64,000 bases of DNA from Roseobacter litoralis Och 149 (GTDB lineage: Bacteria > Pseudomonadota > Alphaproteobacteria > Rhodobacterales > Rhodobacteraceae). Below the pieces are notes generated by a model. It was not told the DNA's origin. It saw nothing but the letters and a program-made list of their open reading frames with translations, and made no database searches. The DNA lies in NCBI RefSeq assembly GCF_000154785.2, contig NC_015730.1:3929501-3993500 (forward strand). The letters run 5' to 3'. Shown here in pieces: positions 8,287 to 18,316 of the stretch (positions are counted from its first letter, which is position 1; every line of letters begins with the position of its first letter). The translations under genes were made by a program, and so were the position numbers.

Positions 8287-9873
8287 TCAGTGCCGGAAAT
8301 GTCGCATGCCGGTAAAGACCATCGCGAGACCCGCCTCATCTGCGGCGGCAATAACCTCATCATCGCGCATCGACCCGCCGGGCTGAATAAGCGCGGTTGC
8401 CCCCGCCTCAGCTGCAGTGATCAACCCGTCGGCAAAGGGGAAAAACGCATCAGATGCAACGACCGCCCCTTGTGTCAGTGGCGCAGGCAGGCCCATCGCC
8501 TCGGCCATGTCCTGCGCCTTGCGGGCGGCGATTCTCGTACTGTCGACCCGGCTCATCTGCCCGGCACCGACGCCGACGGTCGCGCCGTCTTTGACATAGA
8601 TGATGGCATTGGATTTGACGTGTTTGGCGACGGTCCAGGCAAACATCAAATCAGCCATTTCCTGATCACTTGGCGTGCGCTTGGTGACGATTTTCAGATC
8701 CTCCGCCAAAATGCGACCGATATCCTTGTCCTGCACCAGATACCCCCCCGACACCTGCCGGACGGCCAAGCCTGCCGCCGAAGGGTCCGCCAGCCCGTCC
8801 GTCGTGAGCAGGCGCAGGTTTTTCTTTTTGGCAAAAACCTCTTGTGCCTCTGCGTCCGCACCGGGCGCGATGACGACTTCGGTAAAAATCGACGAAATCT
8901 CTTCGGCGGTGGCCCCGTCCAGCGGTTGGTTCAGGGCAATGATGCCCCCGAATGCAGAGGTCCTGTCACAATCAAAGGCGCGCTTGTAGGCTTCGGTCAG
9001 CGTTTCGGCGCGCGCCACACCACAGGGGTTTGCATGTTTGATGATCGCACAGGCAGGACCCTCAGCAGGGTCAAATTCACTGACAAGCTCAAAGGCCGCA
9101 TCGGTGTCATTGATGTTGTTGTATGACAGCTCTTTGCCCTGAAGCTGGCGCGCGGTGGCCACCCCGGGGCTGTTCGATCCATCCAGATAAAACGCCGCAT
9201 CCTGATGTGGGTTCTCGCCATACCGCAGGGTCTGAGCCAGCGTACCGCCAAAACTGCGCCGTCGTGGCGTTTCACCTACCTGTGAAGCCATCCAGGTGCT
9301 GACCGCCGTGTCATAGGCAGCGGTCCGCGCATATGCGGTCTGGGCAAGGCGCTGGCGCAGGGCATATGTCGTGTGCCCGTCATGCGCCTCGAGTTGCTCG
9401 ATCAGGACATCGTAGTCCTGCACATCCACCACCACGCTCACGAATCCGTGGTTCTTGGCGGCAGAGCGGATCATTGCCGGGCCACCGATATCAATATTCT
9501 CAATGACTTCGTCGTATTGCGCGCCTTTGGCAACCGTCTGCTCAAAAGGATACAGGTTCACAACAACCAGGTCGATGCCCGCGATCCCATGTTCCTGCAT
9601 CGCCGCCACATGGTCGTCATTGTCGCGCAGCGCCAGCAATCCGCCATGCACGGCAGGATGCAGCGTTTTCACGCGCCCATCCATCATTTCCGGAAAACCC
9701 GTGACCTCGGCCACATCTTTGACCTCAAGCCCGGCCTCCCGCAGAGCCTTGGCCGTGCCGCCGGTCGACAGAAGCTCGACACCGCGCGCGGCGAGCGCCT
9801 TCCCCAGCGTCACCAACCCGGTTTTGTCTGATACGGAAAGGAGCGCGCGGCGCAGCGGAGCAAGGTCGGTCAT
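8287..9873 (-). CDS. purH: Bifunctional AICAR transformylase / IMP cyclohydrolase
   Basis: The protein catalyses the last two steps of de novo purine synthesis: formyl transfer to AICAR from 10-formyl-THF and ring closure to IMP. It has 528 aa, full length. The N-terminal MGS-like cyclohydrolase domain (about 1-200) starts [13 protein letters not shown] and holds STGGTAKAL and [15 protein letters not shown]. The C-terminal transformylase domain contains KHANPCGVA with the catalytic Lys-His pair and ends in the usual [17 protein letters not shown]. It lies between a heparinase-like gene (19 bases upstream) and lspA (14 bases downstream), all on the minus strand. Confidence 0.97.
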   Translation of the reverse strand: MTDLAPLRRALLSVSDKTGLVTLGKALAARGVELLSTGGTAKALREAGLEVKDVAEVTGFPEMMDGRVKTLHPAVHGGLLALRDNDDHVAAMQEHGIAGIDLVVVNLYPFEQTVAKGAQYDEVIENIDIGGPAMIRSAAKNHGFVSVVVDVQDYDVLIEQLEAHDGHTTYALRQRLAQTAYARTAAYDTAVSTWMASQVGETPRRRSFGGTLAQTLRYGENPHQDAAFYLDGSNSPGVATARQLQGKELSYNNINDTDAAFELVSEFDPAEGPACAIIKHANPCGVARAETLTEAYKRAFDCDRTSAFGGIIALNQPLDGATAEEISSIFTEVVIAPGADAEAQEVFAKKKNLRLLTTDGLADPSAAGLAVRQVSGGYLVQDKDIGRILAEDLKIVTKRTPSDQEMADLMFAWTVAKHVKSNAIIYVKDGATVGVGAGQMSRVDSTRIAARKAQDMAEAMGLPAPLTQGAVVASDAFFPFADGLITAAEAGATALIQPGGSMRDDEVIAAADEAGLAMVFTGMRHFRH

Positions 9874-9892
9874 ATCTGATCCTTTGAGCGGT

Positions 9893-11638
9893 CTAGTCGT
9901 TGTAATTCCGTGTGTCCCGGCTCAGGTCCCGTACCCCGATCGCAGTTTCCTGCGCCTTTGACAAAGACCACCTGACACGGGTCGCATATGACATAGCCCG
10001 ACCGACAAGCACAATCTGATTTGCCGCCCGTGGCTTTAAACGGCCAACCTCAAGATAGACCGATGGTTCAAGTTTGAGTTTTTGACTGCCATCGTGGCGG
10101 AAAACCCAAATTTCACCGCTTTTCAAGGCGATGGAAATGGCAGCGCCCCCCATATCAATCGTGGCATCGACGTCCGGATGCAGATGGAACCGGATTTCAA
10201 AGCCGATACCCGCCAGTTTGGTCGCATCAAGCGCCAGATCAAATCGACGTTTTTCGGCGTCTCCCATGGCCAGCAGCATATCTTCGCCCGCGATTCCCCG
10301 CCCGTCAAAGGTCATCTCAAGGGTACGCGCATGGGTCAGGCCATGGGTGGGCACGAACCCGTTGTGCCCGCCCTGAAACCGGATGCCGTCCGATGCATCC
10401 GTGATCTCGATCGGCACATGGGTTGGCGCTTCAATCAAGGGCTCGCCACCCGTTGCAGGGTCAACAGACCCAAGGCGCGCACTTGAATAACCCCCCAGCG
10501 CCAGTGTCGAATGGGAGGGCGTGGCGCGCCCCGCCCGCCGCCAGTCCGGGCCGAAAGTGCGCCCCGAGCCGCAATTGACGATCAGAGGGCGACGCCCGGA
10601 GGTGACTTCAAACGCCAGTGTTGACGCATGCGCGTTGAACGAGGCGCGCCCGACCGGTGGGACACTCGCATCAATGATGACGCTGGTACGCCCCGCCGAA
10701 AGACGCGCAAACCCCATCGACAGCCCATCAGGTTGCTGTGTCTTGATCCGCGCCTGCGCAAGGGCGTGGTCAAGCCAGCCCTCGGCCCCACGCCCACCGC
10801 CGTGAAACCGCGCCAGACCGCCATCGGCATGACGCAGGGTGCGCAGCGTTGGGGCAATCCGTGCAATCGCTTCCAGATGCTCCTTGGATGGCGTGTAACC
10901 GGACTCTTTCAGCGTTGCCGCAGTCCACGTCAGCAGCGTGAAAACCTCCAGCAGGTCCTCGGGGTTGCGCGAAGGAAGCCCCCCTTGCGCGTCAATCTGC
11001 GTACGACATTCGCGCGCCAGACCTTTGAGAGCAGGCATCGCCATGGCCTGCATCCCCTCCAGCGACAAGGCCGCATAGATCAGGCCGGTGAGCGCCTCGA
11101 ACCGGGGCAGGCCACTGGCGGCACCCTGCCATCGCCGCGACAGGAAATGCGTCTGCTGGTTCAAACTGCGGTAAAACGTGTCGCTGTCCGGACCGTCGCT
11201 GCCGCGCAGCAGGAATATCGCATGGTTGATCCAGCGGATCAGGCGACGCCCGGTCAGATCGGGCGTCCAGCCGGGGCCGCGCCCCCGCCCATACCGTTCG
11301 ATCCATCCCCACAGCCAGCCCTGCGCCACCCCACGGGCCGCCGCATCGCCAACAGCAGCAAGGTCGTCAAGCCATTGAAATCCGCTCAGCTCTAACGTGA
11401 ATTCCTCATTGGGCGGCGGGAGATCCCAGATGTCCGCGTCTTTTTGTTCGAGAAGATGCCCCGCAAACAGCAAATTCCCGGCCAGCAGCTGGCGGCCACG
11501 CGCGTAACTGCCGATAGTGCGCGGCTCGGGCGTCGACACGAACCCGACCGCGCGTGAACGCATACGCCCGGCGCGGGCGGCATGCCACCGGTTTAAAAAA
11601 TGCACCTTTTTGGCTGCAAAGCTCTTGCTCTGTGACAT
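9893..11638 (-). CDS. Heparinase II/III-family protein
   Basis: This protein of about 581 aa has the heparinase II/III architecture: an N-terminal alpha-helical toroid (tryptophan-rich, [28 protein letters not shown]) followed by a beta-sheet domain from about residue 330 ([26 protein letters not shown]). Family members are polysaccharide lyases acting on uronate-containing glycans. No signal peptide is evident from the ATG at 11638, chosen because it directly follows a purine-rich AGGCAGAG; an upstream in-frame ATG at 11707 lacks this. Its position between rsmB and purH is unrelated to an obvious polysaccharide locus. The substrate, and even the lyase activity, are uncertain. Confidence 0.85.
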   Translation of the reverse strand: MSQSKSFAAKKVHFLNRWHAARAGRMRSRAVGFVSTPEPRTIGSYARGRQLLAGNLLFAGHLLEQKDADIWDLPPPNEEFTLELSGFQWLDDLAAVGDAAARGVAQGWLWGWIERYGRGRGPGWTPDLTGRRLIRWINHAIFLLRGSDGPDSDTFYRSLNQQTHFLSRRWQGAASGLPRFEALTGLIYAALSLEGMQAMAMPALKGLARECRTQIDAQGGLPSRNPEDLLEVFTLLTWTAATLKESGYTPSKEHLEAIARIAPTLRTLRHADGGLARFHGGGRGAEGWLDHALAQARIKTQQPDGLSMGFARLSAGRTSVIIDASVPPVGRASFNAHASTLAFEVTSGRRPLIVNCGSGRTFGPDWRRAGRATPSHSTLALGGYSSARLGSVDPATGGEPLIEAPTHVPIEITDASDGIRFQGGHNGFVPTHGLTHARTLEMTFDGRGIAGEDMLLAMGDAEKRRFDLALDATKLAGIGFEIRFHLHPDVDATIDMGGAAISIALKSGEIWVFRHDGSQKLKLEPSVYLEVGRLKPRAANQIVLVGRAMSYATRVRWSLSKAQETAIGVRDLSRDTRNYND

Positions 11639-11745
11639 TGTGATCTCTGCCTGGCGCGCTCTGACGACGCTTTGCGATATGATAGCGCGGTGCCCGCTGC
11701 GAGTCACCGCTCTTTGTCAGGTGATTGCCCAGTGTGAGCGCAAGG

Positions 11746-13017
11746 CTATCCGCCCTTGCGCAGCACCGCGATGTAAAACCCATCCATACCGCCCAGATCA
11801 GACCAGTAATCAGGCCGCAGCCGCAGCCCCCCCTCGGAGGTGCGCCACGCGGGATCGACACCGGGAATTTCCAGTGCATCTGCATCCGTACGCATGTCCG
11901 CATGCCGCTCCAGCGCGTCATCAATCTGCACTTCGCCTTCATCAGGCAGCAAGGAACAAGTGCAAAACACCAAGCGTCCGCCGGGTTTCACGCAACCCCA
12001 AGCATGATCAATGAGGTCGGCTTGCATGGCAATCAGGTCGCCAAATTCCGACCCGTCCTTGGCATGTGGCAGATCGGGATGGCGGCGGATCGTACCCGTC
12101 GCAGAACAGGGCGCATCGAGCAGGACCGCGTCAAATGTGCCAGTCGTGATCTGCGCGTCCTGCACCAGCGTCTTGGCCTTGAGACCCGTCCGCGCGAGGT
12201 TTTCCTCTACCCGACCCATGCGCACGGACGAATCATCCACCGCCGTGACCATCGCACCCGCGGCCGCCAGTTGCATCGTCTTGCCACCGGGGGCTGCGCA
12301 TAAATCAAGCACGGTTTCGCCGGGCTGGGGCGCAAGAATGCGCACGGGCAAGGCGGCGGCAGCATCCTGCACCCACCATGTTCCGTCAGAAAAACCCGGC
12401 ATGGCCGAGACCTGACCCGCATTTGCGATCCGCACCGACCCGGTCGGCAACAATGTACCACCTGTCAGCGCGGCAACAGCGGGGGCGTCGGATTTCGCGG
12501 TCAGGTCCAGCGGCGCACCCGCAAAATGCGCGATGTCCATGCGCGCCATCGCATCAGCGCCCCAAGCCTCGACCAACGGGCCACGCAACCATTTCGGCAG
12601 ACGTGGTGGGCGTAAGGCATCCCATGCGGTCGGGCCATCGGCGGCGACTTTGCGCAGAACAGCATTCGTCAGCCCTTTAAGGTGACTGTAGTGTTTGTGG
12701 CGCGACACCAATTCCACCATCGCGTTCACCACCCCATGCGCGGCAGTTCCGGTGCACAGCTCAAAGGCACCGACACGCAACGCGTTGCGCACCGTCAAAG
12801 GCGGATATTTGGACAGGTGTTTTTGCAGAATACGATCTGCGCGCTCCAACCCTCTGAGGGTGTCCTGTGCCAGCCGGGCTGCGCGCGCGCGGTCTTCGGG
12901 TTCCAGCTTATCGAGCGTGCCCGCTGTCAGAAGTTCCGACATCAGGCGGCCTTCACCAAGGATCTGATCCAGCAGGTAAACAGCGCTTCTGCGCGCCGGG
13001 AGGCCTGTGTCTGCCAT
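11746..13017 (-). CDS. rsmB: 16S rRNA cytosine-C5 methyltransferase (RsmB family)
   Basis: This SAM-dependent enzyme makes m5C in 16S rRNA (C967 in E. coli). It has 423 aa. A NusB-like RNA-binding domain occupies about residues 1-140 (AVYLLDQILGEG, VNAMVELVSRHKHYSHLKGLTNAVLRK). The Rossmann methyltransferase domain follows, with motif I VLDLCAAPGGKTMQLA, motif IV LLDAPCSATGTIRRHPD and motif VI FCTCSLLPDEGE supplying the two catalytic cysteines. AAGGAG lies 10 bases before the ATG. It is the first gene of the minus-strand run that continues through purH and lspA. Confidence 0.94.
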   Translation of the reverse strand: MADTGLPARRSAVYLLDQILGEGRLMSELLTAGTLDKLEPEDRARAARLAQDTLRGLERADRILQKHLSKYPPLTVRNALRVGAFELCTGTAAHGVVNAMVELVSRHKHYSHLKGLTNAVLRKVAADGPTAWDALRPPRLPKWLRGPLVEAWGADAMARMDIAHFAGAPLDLTAKSDAPAVAALTGGTLLPTGSVRIANAGQVSAMPGFSDGTWWVQDAAAALPVRILAPQPGETVLDLCAAPGGKTMQLAAAGAMVTAVDDSSVRMGRVEENLARTGLKAKTLVQDAQITTGTFDAVLLDAPCSATGTIRRHPDLPHAKDGSEFGDLIAMQADLIDHAWGCVKPGGRLVFCTCSLLPDEGEVQIDDALERHADMRTDADALEIPGVDPAWRTSEGGLRLRPDYWSDLGGMDGFYIAVLRKGG

Positions 13018-13102
13018 CTATTGGGTGCTCCTTGCCACACGGGTGCCTTGCCTGCCCCGCAGCGCGACGTATATCAAGACGCAAGCCAGAGGACAGAGCG
13101 AA

Positions 13103-13297
13103 ATGACCCAAGACAGTGATGACACGCAAGACATGAGCGATCTGCCACCCGCCGCGCAACGCGCACTCGCCGAGGCCGAAGCCCGGCGCAAAAAGGCACA
13201 AGACATCAACCTGCCCCCGGAACTTGGCGGCAGAGAGGGGCCTGAACCCGTGCGTTACGGGGATTGGGAAAGAAAAGGCATCGCCGTCGATTTCTGA
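13103..13297 (+). CDS. DUF1674 protein, SDHAF4-like succinate dehydrogenase assembly factor
   Basis: This 64-aa protein has an acidic, alanine-rich N-terminal half and the conserved C-terminal block LPPELGGREGPEPVRYGDWERKGIAVDF-type motif (key residues GG, P, RYGDWE and the terminal DF). The block matches DUF1674/SDHAF4, the small factor that binds flavinated SdhA in mitochondria. In bacteria the role is inferred from this similarity. The start at 13103 is preceded by AGGACAGAG. It is divergent from rsmB with 85 bases between starts. Its last codons lie inside a terminator hairpin (see 13277-13315). Confidence 0.85.
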   Translation: MTQDSDDTQDMSDLPPAAQRALAEAEARRKKAQDINLPPELGGREGPEPVRYGDWERKGIAVDF

Positions 13298-13315
13298 CGC
13301 GATGCCCTGTTTTTT
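13277..13315 (+). terminator. Intrinsic terminator overlapping the end of the DUF1674 gene
   Basis: Perfect 8-bp arms GGCATCGC (13277-13284) and GCGATGCC (13299-13306) are followed by CTG and a run of six T. The left arm encodes the last conserved residues of the protein, and the stop codon (13295-13297) sits in the loop, so terminator and coding sequence are superimposed. Confidence 0.75.
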
Positions 13316-13362
13316 GCTGACGTCTCAGATCGCTGGACGAACCTGCGGTCACGGAAACACTG

Positions 13363-13719
13363 TCACCTCAGACGGAATTCAGCCGAATCGCCGGCACCCC
13401 GGTCGGATGTAAAGCGAATGCGGTCTTCAGTTGCCTGGACTTCCTGGCAGTTATAGCCCAGCGGGTCACCGCCCCAGAAGATATCCCGGCAAAAATAGCC
13501 GTCTCTCCACGTCCAGTTTCCTGTCACCGGCCAGGCCGCGCCGTATCCGCTGATTGAACCATCGGGCGTGACTTCCAGATTGACAAAGGGGCGGCGCAAT
13601 TCTTTGCCACTGATCAGCTCCATAAATTCGGATTGGTCATCGACCTTGGAAAACTCTGCAAAGGCGGGTGCCGCGATCAGTGTTGCCGCGATCGTGAGGG
13701 ATGATAGAGCAATGCGCAT
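13363..13719 (-). CDS. Small secreted protein of unknown function
   Basis: The protein has 118 aa with a clear signal peptide (about residues 1-21, ending APAFA), so it is predicted to be periplasmic. The mature part contains two cysteines (GYFCRDIFWG and GYNCQEV) that could form a disulfide, and aromatic-rich stretches (WTWRDGYF). GGAG lies 8 bases before the ATG. I do not assign a function. It is downstream of dapB on the same strand, 89 bases away, and such neighbours are sometimes labelled after dapB by database transfer; nothing here resembles a reductase. Confidence 0.75.
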   Translation of the reverse strand: MRIALSSLTIAATLIAAPAFAEFSKVDDQSEFMELISGKELRRPFVNLEVTPDGSISGYGAAWPVTGNWTWRDGYFCRDIFWGGDPLGYNCQEVQATEDRIRFTSDRGAGDSAEFRLR

Positions 13720-13808
13720 TGTTTCTTACTCCGCTTGATTTGCTTTCTATGATTACGCAGCTCACTAAAGATCAGATCATTTTTCGTATAGAAAAAATCC
13801 GGCAGGCA

Positions 13809-14627
13809 TCAGCCATCTTTCAGCCCCAGCACATCCAGCATGTCATAGGCTCCGGGCGCGCGGCCCCGCGCCCACAACGCCGCCTTGAGCGCGCCGCGCG
13901 CAAAGACAGATCGGTCAGAGGCCACATGACGCAGGGTGATTCGTTCGCCAAGTGCCGCGAACAGAACGTCGTGCTCCCCGACGATGTCGCCCCCGCGGAC
14001 AGAAACAAAACCGATGTCACCCTTTTGGCGCGCGCCAGTCAGACCATCGCGCCCGCGATCTGACACCGCATCAAGCGACACACCACGCCCCTCTGCTGCC
14101 GCCTCCCCCAGCATCAGCGCGGTGCCCGAGGGGGCGTCGACTTTCTGATTGTGGTGGGATTCGATGATCTCAATGTCAAAATCATCGTCCAGCGCCGCCG
14201 CCACGCGTTTTGTAAGCTGCACAAGCAGGTTCACACCAAGGCTCATGTTTCCCGCGCGAACGATCACCGCACCCGCCGACTGCGCATCAAGCTGTGCGAT
14301 CTCCTGTTCTGTCATACCGGTGGTGCCGATAACATGAATGGCGCCCACCCGCGCTGCGGCCTGCGCAAAACGGATCGTCGCGGCGGGGCTGGTGAAATCA
14401 ATCACCGCCTCACTGTCCGCCAACGCGCTGTCGATGTCATCGCTTACCAGAACACCCCGTTCTGCACCGCCCAGCGCCAGACCCAGATCGCGACCGATCC
14501 AGTCATGACCCGGTCGTTCCAATGCGGCGGACACGGTCACGGCATCGGAGGCGTCGATGGTTTCCAACAGCATCCGGCCCATACGCCCGGACACACCGGT
14601 GATGGCAATCTTCATGGGTGTCGTCAT
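13809..14627 (-). CDS. dapB: 4-hydroxy-tetrahydrodipicolinate reductase
   Basis: The enzyme makes tetrahydrodipicolinate in lysine and diaminopimelate synthesis. The 272-aa protein starts [11 protein letters not shown] with the nucleotide-binding GVSGRMG at residues 11-17. It holds VIDFTSP, GTTG (about residues 103-106) and the catalytic/substrate block [16 protein letters not shown] with its His-His and Lys. I chose the ATG at 14627 because GGAGG lies 5 bases upstream; an in-frame extension to 14729 lacks one and would run into rbfA's upstream region. The gene is divergent from rbfA. Confidence 0.96.
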   Translation of the reverse strand: MTTPMKIAITGVSGRMGRMLLETIDASDAVTVSAALERPGHDWIGRDLGLALGGAERGVLVSDDIDSALADSEAVIDFTSPAATIRFAQAAARVGAIHVIGTTGMTEQEIAQLDAQSAGAVIVRAGNMSLGVNLLVQLTKRVAAALDDDFDIEIIESHHNQKVDAPSGTALMLGEAAAEGRGVSLDAVSDRGRDGLTGARQKGDIGFVSVRGGDIVGEHDVLFAALGERITLRHVASDRSVFARGALKAALWARGRAPGAYDMLDVLGLKDG

Positions 14628-14715
14628 TGCGCCCTCCTGCATCTGTCGCTCAAGGGGCGTCTTAGCCTGCGCGGCACCGCTTGGCAAAGGGCCCACAACG
14701 GCGTAAATGAAATTC

Positions 14716-15138
14716 ATGGGAAAGAACAAATTTCACACCGGCCCCGGCCCGTCACAACGCCAACTCCGTGTCGGAGAGACAATAAGGCGTGCACTGTCGG
14801 ATGTTCTGGCACGCGGCGACGTGCATGACACTGACCTGAACCGCTTGTCGGTGACCGTGGGCGAGGTGCGCGTCTCCCCGGACCTCAAGATCGCGACCGC
14901 TTATGTCTTGCCCCTCGGCGGTCAGGGCCGGGATGAAGTCATCGCCCTTCTGGCCCGCAACAAGGGCGAGTTACGGCGATTGGTGGCCAAAAAGCTGACG
15001 TTGAAATTCGCGCCTGACCTGCGGTTTCAACTGGATGAGACCTTTGATCGGATGGATGAAACCCGCGAAATGCTCAACCGCGCCGAAGTCAAGCGCGACA
15101 CCAGCACCGTGCCGGCGGGAGAAAGCGACACCGAATGA
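14716..15138 (+). CDS. rbfA: 30S ribosome-binding factor A
   Basis: RbfA is a KH-like factor needed for 16S rRNA 5'-end maturation and cold adaptation. The 140-aa product starts [21 protein letters not shown] and continues [31 protein letters not shown] and [20 protein letters not shown], which are standard RbfA segments. An ATG three codons upstream (14707) is in frame; 14716 fits the usual N-terminus. Its stop overlaps the start of the next gene (ATGA, 15135-15138), so translation is probably coupled. Confidence 0.94.
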   Translation: MGKNKFHTGPGPSQRQLRVGETIRRALSDVLARGDVHDTDLNRLSVTVGEVRVSPDLKIATAYVLPLGGQGRDEVIALLARNKGELRRLVAKKLTLKFAPDLRFQLDETFDRMDETREMLNRAEVKRDTSTVPAGESDTE

Positions 15139-15875
15139 CCCGCTTTGGGTGCATGGCCTTGTTTTTCTGCGCAACTGCCAGCGCCTTGGGGGCTGCGGTT
15201 TGCGAAGAGATCACACACGACGGCGCGCAATATACCATCTGTGAAATCGACGCCGTCACACAGCAGCTTGACCTGTTCCTGCGCGATGATGCGGGCGAAA
15301 TTTTCGGCCAGTTCACTTCCGTGGACCGGGCGCTGTCAGAGCGTGGCGAAAAGCTGGTCTTTGCCATGAATGCAGGCATGTATCACGATGATCGCTCTCC
15401 GGTGGGGCACTACGTCGAAAACGGCGAAGAGATCATGCGGGTCATTCCCAACGCTGGCCCCGGCAATTTCGGGCTCTTGCCGAACGGCGTCTTATGTGTG
15501 CGTGAGGGCCGCACGGATGTGTTTGAAACTCTCACCTACATCGACGAGGCGCCGGCCTGCAAACATGCGACCCAATCGGGTCCGATGCTGGTGATAAACG
15601 GCGCGCTCCACCCGAGGTTTCTGGCGGACGGAACATCGCTCAATATTCGCAATGGTGTCGGCACGTCAGCCGATGGGCAGCGTGTGGTCTTTGCCATATC
15701 GGATCAGCCCGTGAACTTTCACAGTTTTGGAACACTGTTTCGCGATTATATCGACGTTCCGAACGCCTTGTATTTCGACGGTAAGGTATCGCGACTTTAT
15801 GCACCCGATCTGGGCAGACGTGATTTTGGCTTTGCCCTCGGGCCAATCATAGGGGTCGTCGAACCTGCCGACTAG
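15135..15875 (+). CDS. Phosphodiester glycosidase (NAGPA/DUF2233) family protein, secreted
   Basis: The protein has 246 aa with an N-terminal signal peptide (about residues 1-20, ending ALGAA). The body matches the NAGPA-type fold by its motifs [64 protein letters not shown] and [12 protein letters not shown]. The family includes the enzyme that uncovers mannose-6-phosphate in animals; bacterial substrates are mostly unknown, with cell-wall glycans often suggested. It starts inside the rbfA stop codon and is followed by truB, so it is a periplasmic enzyme embedded in a ribosome-biogenesis operon. Confidence 0.82.
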   Translation: MTRFGCMALFFCATASALGAAVCEEITHDGAQYTICEIDAVTQQLDLFLRDDAGEIFGQFTSVDRALSERGEKLVFAMNAGMYHDDRSPVGHYVENGEEIMRVIPNAGPGNFGLLPNGVLCVREGRTDVFETLTYIDEAPACKHATQSGPMLVINGALHPRFLADGTSLNIRNGVGTSADGQRVVFAISDQPVNFHSFGTLFRDYIDVPNALYFDGKVSRLYAPDLGRRDFGFALGPIIGVVEPAD

Positions 15876-15980
15876 AATGGCCCTCTGTTTGTACCGCCGC
15901 AGCGTCGCATCTGTCACTTCAGGGGTGGGCAGCGCGTTTTTCTGACGATAAGAGCGCGGCACAGATCAAAGGAGTACACT

Positions 15981-16892
15981 ATGGGGCGCAGGCGCAAGGG
16001 ACGCGACATTTCCGGCTGGCTGATCGTGGATAAACCCGCAGGGCTCACATCAACGGCAGTGGTCAACAAGGTCCGCTGGGCGCTTGATGCCAAAAAGGCA
16101 GGCCATGCAGGTACGCTCGACCCTGATGCAACTGGCGTTCTGGCCGTGGCCTTGGGGGAGGCGACGAAAACCGTGCCCTATGTGACGGACGCGCTGAAAG
16201 CCTATGAGTTTGAAATCCGTCTGGGTCAGGCGACCAACACCGATGACGCAGAGGGCGAAGTGATCGCGCGCAGTGACCTGCGCCCGACAGAGGCTGAGAT
16301 CAAGGAAGCGCTGAGCGCTTTCATCGGGGATATCGAACAGGTCCCGCCGCAATTCTCTGCCGTGAAGGTGGATGGCGAACGCGCGTACAAACGTGCGCGC
16401 GATGGCGAGGAGATGACCCTCGCCGCGCGGCCACTTTATGTAGAAAGCCTGCTGCTGATCGACTGCCCTGACGCGGATCATGTGCTTCTTGAGATGGTCT
16501 GCGGCAAGGGCGGCTATGTGCGTTCCATCGCGCGCGATCTTGGGGCTGCTCTGGGATGTCTGGCGCATGTGCGGTCCTTGCGCCGGGTCTGGTCGGGTCC
16601 GTTTGATGCTGAAAACGCAGCGGATCTTGAGACGATCGAATCCCTCGCCAGAACCCCTGAGCTTGACGCGCATGTCCAGCCTCTGGAAACCGCGCTTGAT
16701 GATATGCCCGAGGTCAAGGCCACTGCGGAGGGGGCTGTGCGCCTGCGCAACGGCAACCCCGGCATGGTTATGGCAAGCGGCATTGAATACGGCGAAACCT
16801 GCTGGGCGTCGTTTGAGAACCGCGCAATCGCCATCGGGCGGTATAAATCCGGCGAATTGCACCCGGTACGCGTGATCAACGCCCCAGACTGA
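15981..16892 (+). CDS. truB: tRNA pseudouridine(55) synthase
   Basis: TruB isomerises U55 in the T-loop of tRNAs. The 303-aa protein has the family start [21 protein letters not shown] and the catalytic motif [14 protein letters not shown] with Asp47. It also has [20 protein letters not shown], the [19 protein letters not shown] block and [28 protein letters not shown] lies upstream of the ATG. It lies 105 bases after the glycosidase-like gene. The expected next gene, rpsO, is found only about 2.1 kb downstream. Confidence 0.96.
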   Translation: MGRRRKGRDISGWLIVDKPAGLTSTAVVNKVRWALDAKKAGHAGTLDPDATGVLAVALGEATKTVPYVTDALKAYEFEIRLGQATNTDDAEGEVIARSDLRPTEAEIKEALSAFIGDIEQVPPQFSAVKVDGERAYKRARDGEEMTLAARPLYVESLLLIDCPDADHVLLEMVCGKGGYVRSIARDLGAALGCLAHVRSLRRVWSGPFDAENAADLETIESLARTPELDAHVQPLETALDDMPEVKATAEGAVRLRNGNPGMVMASGIEYGETCWASFENRAIAIGRYKSGELHPVRVINAPD

Positions 16893-17078
16893 CAGGGCCG
16901 TTTGTTTCAATTCGTCGCAAATCTCGCGCGCGCGTCATCAATCCGAGGCCATTGTTACACTGATTATTACAAAAACCGGCCAGTGCATCAGCGGTTCGTG
17001 AACGACGTTCAAATTACGCAGAATATCCCCATATTGAGGTCAATCGAAACAGGAATGACCCCAAAAGGACCACACGAT

Positions 17079-17558
17079 ATGAAACGCACTGCTCTTACAC
17101 TCCTCACCGCCGGCGCCTTTGCAACGATTGCTTTTGATGTCTTTGGCCAAGCCCTAAGCCCCCTTTTCGGTCACGCCAAGCTGGCACCTGTGGGTCTGGC
17201 CGGGGCAACGATCAAATCCGTGTTCGGTACGAACCCTGCCGGGGCCGCTTACCTCTTGCACAGCATAACCGGCCTGATCTTTTACGCCGTTGGATATTTC
17301 GCCATCGCCCGCCCGGTTCAGATCGCCCTCTTGCCCAAGCTGCATTGGAGCATAACAGCTGCCGTCTACGGTGTCGCCTTATGGGCCTTCGCACTATACG
17401 GCATGGCGCATCTGGTGGCTGGAATGAAACCATTTCTGGGCTTTACCGGCATCACCTGGGTCGCGCTCTGGGGCCACATTGTCTATGCTCTGGTCGCCGC
17501 AGCAATACTGGAAAGCAAGGGTGTGGTCATGGAACTGCCCAAGCGCGCGCTCAGCTAA
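17079..17558 (+). CDS. Small integral membrane protein, function unknown
   Basis: The 159-aa protein is predicted to have four membrane segments: about residues 6-25, 57-80, 90-115 and 125-150. Loops are short and the C-terminus is basic (ELPKRALS). I do not recognise a characterised family. The ATG at 17079 has AAAAGGA about 9 bases upstream; an in-frame TTG at 16902 would add 59 residues of non-membrane sequence without coding character. A strong terminator follows. Confidence 0.78.
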   Translation: MKRTALTLLTAGAFATIAFDVFGQALSPLFGHAKLAPVGLAGATIKSVFGTNPAGAAYLLHSITGLIFYAVGYFAIARPVQIALLPKLHWSITAAVYGVALWAFALYGMAHLVAGMKPFLGFTGITWVALWGHIVYALVAAAILESKGVVMELPKRALS

Positions 17559-17572
17559 TCCAAACCCTGAGC

Positions 17573-17603
17573 AAGACCGTCCCGATTATCGGGGCGGTCT
17601 TTG
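17573..17603 (+). terminator. Intrinsic terminator
   Basis: An 11-bp stem (GACCGTCCCGA, 3-base loop, TCGGGGCGGTC, with one T-G pair) sits 16 bases after the membrane-protein stop codon and is followed by TTTGCGTTTTG. Confidence 0.8.
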
Positions 17604-17734
17604 CGTTTTGTGGTGTTACGCCGGGCGGACGGGCTTCAAGGCTTCAGGCCTGTTTGCCCGTCTCCTTTGTGACCTTCCGCTTGCAGGTGAAATGCATCAC
17701 GGTAAGTTAAATAGAAAACCAGCGAGTTGAGCAG

Positions 17735-18316
17735 ATGAGTAATGACACCACCGCTGCCCTTCATGACCCCGGTGGCAAGGTGCACCTGCGCCTCGGCGAC
17801 GGCGTCACGGGGGGCGCGACTTTCTCCGCTTGTGGCCGATACCGCCATGTACTTACCCGCGACTGGACCCCTCAAGGCAAGCAGCCGCGGACGATCATGT
17901 TTGTTGGCCAAAACCCCTCTGTGGCCAGCGCGGACGTGTCAGACCCAACCTGCAACAAAGAGGTACGTTTTGCCAAGCGGTGGGGGTACACAGGCTATGT
18001 GAAAACCAACATTCTGGATTGGCGCGCGACAAACCCCAAAGACGTGCCACATGATCCCAGCCTTGCCTGTAGTCCGGACAACCTGCCGCATGTTTTGACA
18101 GAGGCCGCGCAGGTCGATGAGATATTGATGGCGTACGGGAAGCTGCACAAACGCTATCTGGATATCGTTATGCGGACGGTTCGTGCGCTGAGAGAGACAG
18201 GCAAGCCTCTGAATTGTCTCAAGCTCAACAAGGACGGCTCGGCCCAGCATCCGCTTTATATTCGCGATGATACCCAAAGGATTTCTTTCCCGAGTTTCCT
18301 GAACGCACCGGACTGA
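17735..18316 (+). CDS. DUF1643 domain protein
   Basis: This 193-aa cytoplasmic protein matches DUF1643 by its motifs RYRHVLTRDW, the MFVGQNPSVASADVSDPTC block (usual form NPSTAd..DPT), RFAKRWGYTGYVKTNIL and a late HPLYIRDD. The family's activity is not established. It stands alone between two non-coding stretches, downstream of a terminator. About 690 bases without a recognisable intact gene follow it. Confidence 0.8.
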   Translation: MSNDTTAALHDPGGKVHLRLGDGVTGGATFSACGRYRHVLTRDWTPQGKQPRTIMFVGQNPSVASADVSDPTCNKEVRFAKRWGYTGYVKTNILDWRATNPKDVPHDPSLACSPDNLPHVLTEAAQVDEILMAYGKLHKRYLDIVMRTVRALRETGKPLNCLKLNKDGSAQHPLYIRDDTQRISFPSFLNAPD

